This document shows, piece after piece, positions 11,782 through 18,850 of a DNA stretch of 64,000 nt (positions are counted from its first letter, which is position 1; each line of letters begins with the position of its first letter). This DNA is from Paludibaculum sp. GTDB taxonomy: Bacteria > Acidobacteriota > Terriglobia > Bryobacterales > Bryobacteraceae. The translations under genes and the position numbers were made by a program. The notes below the pieces were generated by a model, which searched no databases, was not told the DNA's origin, and saw only the letters and a list, made by a program, of their open reading frames with translations. The stretch covers positions 50,638-114,637 of the forward strand of contig JARKQJ010000005.1 in the NCBI GenBank assembly GCA_029973955.1, given 5' to 3'.

Positions 11782-13293
11782 CTAGCGGAGGATCTCAGTG
11801 AGGATGCGTCCGCAAGTGCCGCTGGGCGGCTCGACTTCGAGGATCTGCGAGAGTGTGGGGGCGATGTCGGGCACCATGATGCGGTTGGTGTATTTTCCAC
11901 CCTTGATGCCGGCGCCCATGAAGATGACGGGCACGTGGGAGTCGTAGTTCCAGGGCGTGCCGTGGGAAGTGCCTTTGGCTTCGAAGAGCCAGTAGGGTTC
12001 TGGGACAATGACGAGGTCAGAGGCGCGCAGGTAGAAGAAACCGTTCTGGACGCGCTGGCCGACGAGGTCAGCCGGGGCGAGGCCGCGGCGGAGTTCTTCG
12101 CGGAGGTAGACTCGGGCGATGTGGGGGACCTGGCGGACAGCGGCGGCTGCGGTGGCCTGAACCTCTTCGAGATCGAGTTTCTTTTCAGCGATCAGAGCGT
12201 GATTGAGATAGGGGCCGGGGCCGCTCTTGCCGAGGACCCATTCGGCGGGGCCGTACTTGGCGTCGAGGCTCTTCTCAACGGCGTCCAGGACGGTCTTTTC
12301 GGTCATGCGGCCGCCGGGCATACGGCGCTGGGCCTGGACTTCGGGCATCGGGGCGACGCCATGGTCGGCAGTGAGGACCACCAGGACGTTGGACATGCCG
12401 AGACGCTTGTCGAGATAGGCGAAGAACTGGCCGAGGACAGCGTCGGTGTGGAGGGTGATGGACGCGGCTTCGGGCGAGTCCGGACCCTTGGCGTGGCCGA
12501 CAGTGTCGTTGGCCGAGAAGCTCATGGTGAGGATGTCGATGCCGCCGTTGCGGCCGAGATTCTCGCCCTCGATGGCGGCTTCGGCGAAGGCGACGACAAA
12601 GTCATTGCCGGGGTTGGATTCGGCGGCCTTGTCGTAGTTGAGATCGCCCTTGAACTTGTCGATGACACGGCTCTCGTTGAACTTGGCGGCCCAGGCGGGG
12701 AACTGCTGGAAGTAGAAAGTGGAGGAGATGAAGCTGCCGGAGGGCTTGTCGAACCAGAAGGCGCCGTCGGCCATGCGGCCGGCGGGCAGGATGGCGCTGC
12801 GGTCCTTAATCGAGACGCCGATGACCTTCGCCTTATCGCGGCCCAGCATCTTGAGTTCGTCGCCGACGGTGGAGACGAGGAGGCGGTGCGGCGAAGCGCC
12901 GCCGCGGCCTTCGACGCCGAGGGACTTCACCGAAGGGTCGCTGACGCTGGTGACCTGTTTGCCGGTGGTGCGATCGAGCCACTCGTTGCCGACGATGCCG
13001 CTGGCGGAGGGCATCGCGCCGGTCAGCATGATGGAGTGGCCGACGGCGGTGACGGTGGGCATGTGTTCGTAATGAGCGTTGGTGAAGACGGCGCCGGAGT
13101 CGAGCAGACGCTTGAGCCCGCCTTTGAACTGGCTGCCGAACTTGGTGAGGTAGTCGTAGCGGAACTGGTCGACGGCGATGAAAACTACCAGCTTCGGCTT
13201 GGCGGGAGGCGTGGCGGCCGGCCGGGTTTGTGAGGCGCCCAGAGACGCGAGTAGAAGGGAGGCGCCGAGCGCCTTGGCGAGGAGTGCTTTCAT
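11782..13293 (-). CDS. Alkaline phosphatase family protein (PafA-like)
   Basis: A 503-residue secreted phosphatase of the nucleotide pyrophosphatase/phosphodiesterase branch of the alkaline phosphatase superfamily. The signal peptide MKALLAKALGASLLLASLGA targets the periplasm. Metal-binding and catalytic motifs are present in order: VDQFRYDYL (Asp 42), the nucleophile Thr in HMPTVTAVGHS (about 77-87), GIVGNEWLD (Asn 103), SIKDRSAILPAGR (Lys/Arg that contact phosphate in PafA), SFSANDTVGH and LTADHGVAPMPE. The IKDR motif and length favour a PafA-like phosphomonoesterase over a phosphodiesterase. It follows a DUF4920 gene by 12 bp and probably shares its transcript with the TPR gene upstream. 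Confidence 0.88.
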   Translation of the reverse strand: MKALLAKALGASLLLASLGASQTRPAATPPAKPKLVVFIAVDQFRYDYLTKFGSQFKGGLKRLLDSGAVFTNAHYEHMPTVTAVGHSIMLTGAMPSASGIVGNEWLDRTTGKQVTSVSDPSVKSLGVEGRGGASPHRLLVSTVGDELKMLGRDKAKVIGVSIKDRSAILPAGRMADGAFWFDKPSGSFISSTFYFQQFPAWAAKFNESRVIDKFKGDLNYDKAAESNPGNDFVVAFAEAAIEGENLGRNGGIDILTMSFSANDTVGHAKGPDSPEAASITLHTDAVLGQFFAYLDKRLGMSNVLVVLTADHGVAPMPEVQAQRRMPGGRMTEKTVLDAVEKSLDAKYGPAEWVLGKSGPGPYLNHALIAEKKLDLEEVQATAAAAVRQVPHIARVYLREELRRGLAPADLVGQRVQNGFFYLRASDLVIVPEPYWLFEAKGTSHGTPWNYDSHVPVIFMGAGIKGGKYTNRIMVPDIAPTLSQILEVEPPSGTCGRILTEILR

Positions 13294-13305
13294 ATGGGTC
13301 TATCC

Positions 13306-13755
13306 CTATTCGATCACTGCGCCGGTGCCCTGAATCTGGTAGGTCGTCACGGGACCGGAGATCTTTGAGGCGTCGAACGGCTTCTTGTTCTCTTCCGCTT
13401 CGTGCTTCGCCTGGGCGATGGCCTGTTCTTTGGTCATCTCGATCTTGGCGAACTTGCCTTCGGCCACGGCGGCCTTGCCGATGGAGTCTTTGGGGAAAAC
13501 GATCTCACCGTCTTTGACCTTGATGCGGACAGATGCCTTCGTTTTGGAGTCCACGATGATCATCCAGCAACCCATCTTTTCGCAGACCTCGCTGACGTTG
13601 CCTTTGACCTGGACGGTCTTGCCGACAAAGTCAGCGGGCTTGGCGTTGAGGTCGGCGATGGATGTTTGCTTCTTGAGGGTGAGGGGCTTGCCGAGCGGGC
13701 TACCGGCCCACGCCACGAGGGAGGATATCGTCAGGAGAATGGTCGCGAATTTCAT
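13306..13755 (-). CDS. DUF4920 domain secreted protein
   Basis: A small exported protein of 149 residues when started at the Met of MKFATILLTISSLVAWAG, a good signal peptide; an upstream ATG at 13773 would add six residues. The body has the OB-fold-like pattern of DUF4920: a strand and turn with VGKTVQVKGNVSEVC, then EKMGCWMIIVD, then FPKDSIGKAAVAEGKF. The two Cys around EKMG (VCEKMGC) are typical of the family and might bind a metal or form a disulfide. The molecular role is unknown. It sits between a large TPR protein and a PafA-like phosphatase on the same strand. Confidence 0.8.
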   Translation of the reverse strand: MKFATILLTISSLVAWAGSPLGKPLTLKKQTSIADLNAKPADFVGKTVQVKGNVSEVCEKMGCWMIIVDSKTKASVRIKVKDGEIVFPKDSIGKAAVAEGKFAKIEMTKEQAIAQAKHEAEENKKPFDASKISGPVTTYQIQGTGAVIE

Positions 13756-13826
13756 TCTCCCATTCTCGCTCAACCAAAGGATGGTTGGTTTTTCGGGGAT
13801 CGAAGCCGGCGCTCAGAGCTGAAGGC

Positions 13827-15875
13827 TCAGTTTTTCTTGGCGGCCGGTTCGCGGGCGAGGCGGATCTTGGCGCCTTCCACCTTCTTCTGGAGCTTGGCGA
13901 TCTCAGACTGATCGATGTCGCTCGGGGCATTGGACTGCCATTCGGAGAGGGATCGCTCCCACTGGGTGATGGCGTCCTTGAGGTTGTCCATGCCCTGGTA
14001 GACGTCGCCAAGGTGTTCGTGCACGGTGGGGTCCCTGGAGCCGCGTTCGAGTGAGCGCTTGAGCTGTTCAACGGCATCGTCCATGCGGTTCATGCGGAAG
14101 TAGACCCAGCCAAGGCTGTCGAGGAAGGCGCCGTTGTTGGGCTCGAGGTCGACGGCCTTGCGGATCATCTCGAGGGCCTCGGGGAGGCGGACATTGCGGT
14201 CGGCCAGCATGTAGCCGAGATAGTTGAGGGCGGAGGCGCTTTCCGGGTTGAGCTTGAGCACCTGCTTGAACTCGTTTTCGGCGAGGTCGAACTTCTTCTG
14301 GCGCTCATACATGGCGCCGCGCATGAAGTGGATGGTCTCCTGCTCGTCGGGGGTCTTGGAGAGTTCTCCGGCCTTGTCGATGGCCTTGGCCATTTCGGCG
14401 TGGTTCTTCTGCTTTTCGTAGACCTGGGCGAGCGAGATCCAGGCTTCACGGTCGCCCTTGCCGTCGAACATGGTCTTCAGCAGCGCTTCAGCTTCCTTGA
14501 AGCGGCCGAGGTCGGTGTAAACGGTGGCGGCGACGGACTTGAGGATGCGGTCCTGCGGGTACTTCTGAATGGAGGACTTGGTGAGTTTTTCCGCCGCGGC
14601 GAAGTCCTTGCCAGCACGGAGGGCATCGATGGCCTGAGCCATGGAGCGGGGTGCGGCATCGGGATCGAGGTCAGCGATCTCCTGGAAGGTGGCGACGGCA
14701 TTCTGAGTCTGTTCGGAGAGCCGGTAGAGGATGCCGAGACGCTCCAGGAGGATGACGCGGTTAGAGCGTTCACCGGTGGAACTGGGGCGCTTGTCCATGC
14801 CGGCGAGGACTTCTTTCAGCTTGGCGATGGCGTCGCCGCTCTTGCCTTCGGCTTCGAGAAGGCTCACCTCGTTGTACTGAATCTCGAGGTTGTTGGGATC
14901 GAGTTTGGACGCCTTGCGGGCGAATTCATGGGCCTTGGCGAAGTCGTGCTGCTGTCGATAGATCTGTGAGAGCCGCAGGGCGGAGAGCAGGTCAGTAGGA
15001 TCCTCCATGCCGAGTTCTTCGAAGACGGGCTTGGCGGATGCGAAGTCTTCGGCCTTAAAGAGGGACTCGGCGTAGGCGCGCTTGAGGTCAGTGTTCTCCT
15101 TGTTGAGATCGAGTGCGCGTTTGTAGGCCTCGGCGGCCTGGCGGTATTCCTTCAACTGCTCGTAGGCCGCGGCCAGCGCCATCAGGGTACGGGTGCTGGG
15201 GTTCTTGTCGACCACCCGCTTGAGCATCTGGCTGGCGCCGGCGGTGTCGCCCAGATCGGAATAGACCATGGCGAGGCCGGTGAGTCCTTCTTCGTTCTCG
15301 GGTTGGATCGCGAGAGCTTTCTTATAGGACCGTTCGGCGGCGACGGAGTTCTGGGAGAGCTTATAGAGGCGGCCGAGCATGAGCCAGTTGTCCACATCGG
15401 TGGGGCTCTTCTCGCCCACCTTTTCGTACTGGGCGATGGCCTGCTTCAGCATCTCCTCGTTCATGCGGTTCTGCTGGCCTTCGCGAATGCGCGCCGTGTA
15501 GAGGCGGCCGAGGATGCGGTGCGCGTTGACGTCTTCGGGATTGCGCTTGGAGGCCTCCTCGAATTCGTTGACGGCGGCGCGGATCTGGCCCGACTGAATG
15601 TAGAGATCGACGAGTTCCTGCGAGAGGCCGGCGGCTTCGGGGTCGAAGCGCATGGCGAGTTTGTAGTTCTCGATCGCTTTGTTGACGTACTCACCACGGC
15701 CGCCATATTGGGCAGCGAGGTCTGAGTAGAGGTGCCCGAGCGCGGCGTGGTAGTAGGCCGCGGCCTTGGGGTTTTTCGGTTGAGCCGTGCCGGGAGTTTG
15801 CGCCACCACGGGGAGCGCCACCGCAGCGAGGAGAACGCCCGCCGCCAACGATCGAACTGCAAACCGTGTTTTCAT
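13827..15875 (-). CDS. Large secreted TPR-repeat protein
   Basis: A 682-residue protein with signal peptide MKTRFAVRSLAAGVLLAAVALP and tetratricopeptide repeats along most of its length, recognisable from repeated motifs such as AYYHAALGHLY, VNEFEEASKRNPEDVNAHRILG, AERSYKKALAIQPENEEGLTGLA and ALNYLGYMLADRNVRLPEALEM. Such proteins act as periplasmic or envelope scaffolds that bind partner proteins; there is no catalytic motif. It is the first gene of a minus-strand set with the DUF4920 and PafA-like genes (71-bp and 12-bp gaps). Its specific partner is unknown. Confidence 0.88.
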   Translation of the reverse strand: MKTRFAVRSLAAGVLLAAVALPVVAQTPGTAQPKNPKAAAYYHAALGHLYSDLAAQYGGRGEYVNKAIENYKLAMRFDPEAAGLSQELVDLYIQSGQIRAAVNEFEEASKRNPEDVNAHRILGRLYTARIREGQQNRMNEEMLKQAIAQYEKVGEKSPTDVDNWLMLGRLYKLSQNSVAAERSYKKALAIQPENEEGLTGLAMVYSDLGDTAGASQMLKRVVDKNPSTRTLMALAAAYEQLKEYRQAAEAYKRALDLNKENTDLKRAYAESLFKAEDFASAKPVFEELGMEDPTDLLSALRLSQIYRQQHDFAKAHEFARKASKLDPNNLEIQYNEVSLLEAEGKSGDAIAKLKEVLAGMDKRPSSTGERSNRVILLERLGILYRLSEQTQNAVATFQEIADLDPDAAPRSMAQAIDALRAGKDFAAAEKLTKSSIQKYPQDRILKSVAATVYTDLGRFKEAEALLKTMFDGKGDREAWISLAQVYEKQKNHAEMAKAIDKAGELSKTPDEQETIHFMRGAMYERQKKFDLAENEFKQVLKLNPESASALNYLGYMLADRNVRLPEALEMIRKAVDLEPNNGAFLDSLGWVYFRMNRMDDAVEQLKRSLERGSRDPTVHEHLGDVYQGMDNLKDAITQWERSLSEWQSNAPSDIDQSEIAKLQKKVEGAKIRLAREPAAKKN

Positions 15876-16018
15876 GAAAGGTCCACCCCTCGTGGCAGGG
15901 CCGGCTGGAACCGACAGAACTGCCCAGGATAGGTCTGTCTCCTAACTATAACTGATGCCCGTCCACCCCGCCCGGGTTTCAACCGTTTCCGGCGGGAGCC
16001 TCGTAGACTTGTAAGGGA

Positions 16019-16966
16019 GTGTCAAATCACACGAATCCGCTGCTGGTGGTGTGCGGTCCGACGGCATCCGGGAAGAGTGCGCTCGCCCTTTTCCTGGCTC
16101 TTCGCTACGGCGGCGAGATTGTGAATTGCGACTCGCTGCAGATCTATCGCGGGATGAATGTCGGGACGGCGAAGCCGTCAGCGGTTGAACGAACCGCGGT
16201 CCGGCATCATCTCTTCGATCTGCTGGAGCCGAGCCAGGTGTTCAACGCCGGGCAGTATGCGGCTGAGGCGCGGCGAGTGATTGCGGAGATCACGGCCCGC
16301 AAGGGGTTGCCGGTGGTTGTGGGCGGGACGGGGTTCTACCTGCGGGCGCTGCTTGACGGACTGGCAGAGGGGCCCACCCGGGATGACCTGCTGCGGAGCG
16401 GCCTGGCGCAGCGGGAGCAGCGGCGGACGGGCAGCCTCCACAGGATTCTACGCCGCCTGGACCCAACTACCGCGGGCCGCATTCATCGCAACGATGTGCA
16501 GAAGACGATCCGCGCGCTGGAGATCTGCCTTCTTTCACGGCAGCCGGCGTCGAGCCTGTTTGCCACCGCGGCCACCGCCCCCCTTGAGGGCTACAGGATG
16601 CTGCAGATCGGACTCGATCCGGTCCGGGCCGAACTGCATGAGCGCATCGCGCGTCGCACGAAAGCGATGTTCGAGGCGGGCCTCCTGAAGGAAGTGGAGG
16701 AACTCCTGCGGAGTGGGGTGCCGGCGGATGCTAAGGCCTTTGAATCCATCGGGTACAAGGAGACGCTGGGACTGCTTCAGGGGCGTTTGACCGGCGAGCA
16801 GGCGGTAGAGCTGACCACAATCGCCACGCGCCAGTACGCCAAGCGCCAATTGACCTGGTTCCGCCGGGACCCGCGCGTACGGTGGCTGAGTGGGTTTGGG
16901 GAAGAGAAGGCGATAGAAGAGACGGCGGAGGGGTGGGTTCGGGATTGGTTGGCCGCCGTGGCGTGA
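16019..16966 (+). CDS. miaA: tRNA dimethylallyltransferase
   Basis: A cytoplasmic enzyme of 315 residues that adds a dimethylallyl group to N6 of A37 in tRNAs reading UNN codons, the first step toward ms2i6A. It has the P-loop GPTASGKSALA near the N-terminus, the DSLQIYRGMNVGTAKPS signature and the C-terminal YAKRQLTWFRRDP motif, and is of normal family length. The start is GTG at 16019, the only suitable one before the P-loop. AAGGGA directly abuts it, too close for a normal ribosome site. A TAGACT at 16004-16009 may be the -10, which would leave almost no leader. Confidence 0.95.
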   Translation: MSNHTNPLLVVCGPTASGKSALALFLALRYGGEIVNCDSLQIYRGMNVGTAKPSAVERTAVRHHLFDLLEPSQVFNAGQYAAEARRVIAEITARKGLPVVVGGTGFYLRALLDGLAEGPTRDDLLRSGLAQREQRRTGSLHRILRRLDPTTAGRIHRNDVQKTIRALEICLLSRQPASSLFATAATAPLEGYRMLQIGLDPVRAELHERIARRTKAMFEAGLLKEVEELLRSGVPADAKAFESIGYKETLGLLQGRLTGEQAVELTTIATRQYAKRQLTWFRRDPRVRWLSGFGEEKAIEETAEGWVRDWLAAVA

Positions 16967-17158
16967 TTTTACAAAACGAATCCACGCGAGGCACGTATTA
17001 GCTAGTGTAGTGGTAAGCGCGAGATAACTGGATTCACCATTTTTAGGTGGTGTGAAAAAACTAGTATGTTTAGGTTACACCACCAAGAAGTTGGTAAATT
17101 TCTCAGGAGTGCTTGCTATAAGCCACGCGCATGAGCCTATAATTAGAGTCAGGAGTCC
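16967..17158 (+). promoter_or_regulatory. AT-rich leader region with inverted repeat and promoter
   Basis: This gap is markedly more AT-rich than its surroundings. It holds an 8-bp perfect inverted repeat, GGTGGTGT (17047-17054) with ACACCACC (17077-17084), around a 22-base AT-rich loop. Further on, TTGCTA (17113-17118) and TATAAT (17138-17143) form a plausible sigma70 promoter with a slightly long 19-bp spacer. The promoter would drive the small secreted protein gene at 17159. The inverted repeat lies upstream of the -35 and could be an operator or the terminator of miaA. Confidence 0.5.
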
Positions 17159-17482
17159 ATGATGACCAAAACCGTGAAGTTCTTCGCATTGTTTCTTACG
17201 ATCGCTATGGTGTGCGCCAGCGCCGCCAGCTATTCTGTTACCCTCTTCCAGCCTTCGCATGTCGCGGGCAAGGATCTGAAGCCGGGTGAGTACAAGATGA
17301 CCGTCGAAAAGGACAAGGTCGTCATCTCACAGGGCAAGAATAAGGTGGAGGCGCCGGTGAAGCTGGAGACGGCAGACTCGAAGTTTTCGACCACGACCGT
17401 GCGGTACGCCGAGGACAACGGCAAGTCGAAGCTGCAGGAGATCCGGCTGGGTGGGACGAACACCAAGGTAGTCTTTAACTAA
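17159..17482 (+). CDS. Small secreted protein of unknown function
   Basis: A 107-residue protein with a clear signal peptide (FFALFLTIAMVCASAAS) followed by a short beta-rich domain with PGEYKMTVEKDKVVI and a C-terminal EIRLGGTNTKVVF. GGAG at 17152-17155 precedes two adjacent ATGs; the second (17162) is better spaced. A good promoter lies just upstream and a perfect palindrome downstream, so it is probably a strongly transcribed single gene. It resembles small exported proteins common in Acidobacteria that I know only as hypothetical. Confidence 0.8.
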   Translation: MMTKTVKFFALFLTIAMVCASAASYSVTLFQPSHVAGKDLKPGEYKMTVEKDKVVISQGKNKVEAPVKLETADSKFSTTTVRYAEDNGKSKLQEIRLGGTNTKVVFN

Positions 17483-17512
17483 CTGAGCTGAAGAAAGATA
17501 CGATTGCAGTCC

Positions 17513-17538
17513 AGGCCCCCGGGGATCCCCGGGGGCCT
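17513..17538 (+). terminator. Perfect 26-bp palindrome, probable terminator
   Basis: Bases 17513-17538 are an uninterrupted palindrome centred on GATC (left half AGGCCCCCGGGGA). It lies 30 bp after the small secreted gene. No proper T-run follows (TCGTACTTT), so it may act as a weak or bidirectional terminator or as an mRNA 3'-end stabiliser. Confidence 0.6.
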
Positions 17539-17565
17539 TCGTACTTTGGGGGCGCGGCGGCCTGT

Positions 17566-17577
17566 TATACTGCCCTC
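17566..17577 (+). promoter_or_regulatory. -10 element directly before a GTG start (possible leaderless start)
   Basis: TATACT at 17566-17571 is followed by exactly six bases and the GTG at 17578. There is no Shine-Dalgarno sequence. The arrangement matches that at 5725-5737. Confidence 0.5.
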
Positions 17578-18777
17578 GTGTTGCGGTTCGCGTTGAAATT
17601 GGCGTTGATTCTGGCCTGCGGAGCGGCGTGCGGGCAGGAAACGGTGGCGATTCTGCCGTTTTCGAATGCTGGGCAGAGCAGGAATCTGGACTGGATTGGA
17701 TACAGCGTGGGGGAGGCGGTGTTGCGGTCGTTCTCGGCGGCTGGGGCGACGGTGGTGGCTCCGGAGGACCGGGATCAGGTGGTGTCGGAGATGGGGGTGG
17801 CCAAGTTTGCGCTGTTGACGCGGGCGAGCGCGATGGAGATCGCGGTGAACCTGAATGCGTCGCAGGTGGTGTACGGCGAGTTTGAAGTGAAGCCGGCGCC
17901 AACCGGGGCGCCGGGCGCGCCAGCCTCGAAGGGGATACTGAGCATCACGTGTCATGTCGTGGACGTGAGGCGGATTCGGCGGTTAGGGGCCTTTCAGGAG
18001 TCGGGGCCGATCGAAGGGCTGTCGTCCCTGCAACAGGCTGTGGCGTGGAAGGCGATGGGGGCAGCGTTGGTGCATGTGGCGCTGACCGAGGAGGAGTTCC
18101 GCAAGAGCGTGCCGGCGGTGCGGTTGGACGCCCTGGAGAGCTACGTCCGAGGTCTGATGGCGACGGCGCCGGAACAGAAGCACAAGCTGCTGGCGACGGC
18201 GGCGCGATTGGCGCCCGGGTTTTCAGCGCCTTGTTTCGAACTGGGCAAGCTCGACCTGTTCGCCCTGAAGAACTATCCGGCGGCGGCGGAATGGCTGCAG
18301 AAGGTATCGAATGCGGACTTGCACTACCGGGAGGCGCAGTTCTATCTGGGGGTGGCGCGCTTCAGGACGGGGGAGTTCCAGGCATCGGCCGAAGCGTTCC
18401 GCAAGCTGTCTGAAGAGGTGCCTCTGCCGGAGGTGATCAACAATCTGGGGGCAGCCCGCAGCCGTCTAAACGACCCGGCGGCGGTGGATCTGTTCCGCAA
18501 AGCGATCGAGAGCAATCCGACCGATCCGGACCTGCATTTCAACGCGGGCTATGCGCTGTGGCGGCAGAGCCAGTACCCGGCCGCCGCGGAGGAGTTTCGC
18601 GTATCGCTTCAGCGCCACCCCGATGACGAGGCGGCGACGCTGCTGTTGGGGCGGTGTCTGAAGGAGCAGCCCTACCGTGCCGGGGAGTTGAAGACGGAAG
18701 CATTGGAGCGGCTGAAGACGGAGTATAACGAATCGGCGTGGCTGGCCCTGAAGGCGATGATGTCGCCGAAGCCGTAG
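17578..18777 (+). CDS. Exported TolB-N-like/TPR protein
   Basis: A 399-residue exported protein. A short signal peptide (LRFALKLALILACGAACG) ends in a Cys that might be lipidated, though the lipobox is weak. Residues about 20-150 resemble the N-terminal domain seen in TolB/FlgO-like proteins (VAILPFSN, then WIGYSVGEAVLRSF). From about residue 190 there are TPR-like repeats (LGKLDLFALKNYPAAAEWLQ, HFNAGYALWRQSQYPAAAEEF). No catalytic motif is seen. The start is GTG 17578; the reading frame has no earlier plausible start and the -10 element ends six bases before it. The precise role is unknown. Confidence 0.75.
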   Translation: MLRFALKLALILACGAACGQETVAILPFSNAGQSRNLDWIGYSVGEAVLRSFSAAGATVVAPEDRDQVVSEMGVAKFALLTRASAMEIAVNLNASQVVYGEFEVKPAPTGAPGAPASKGILSITCHVVDVRRIRRLGAFQESGPIEGLSSLQQAVAWKAMGAALVHVALTEEEFRKSVPAVRLDALESYVRGLMATAPEQKHKLLATAARLAPGFSAPCFELGKLDLFALKNYPAAAEWLQKVSNADLHYREAQFYLGVARFRTGEFQASAEAFRKLSEEVPLPEVINNLGAARSRLNDPAAVDLFRKAIESNPTDPDLHFNAGYALWRQSQYPAAAEEFRVSLQRHPDDEAATLLLGRCLKEQPYRAGELKTEALERLKTEYNESAWLALKAMMSPKP

Positions 18778-18850
18778 GGCCTGCAGGTGAACAGAACTTA
18801 AGGACTATCGGATCGGATTACAGTTGAGATGCCAGTAGAATGAGAAGGAC

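Noticed and set aside
12446..13233. Long Gly/Val/Glu-rich plus-strand frame opposite the phosphatase
   Set aside because: It is a composition artefact antisense to a phosphatase gene with intact catalytic motifs.
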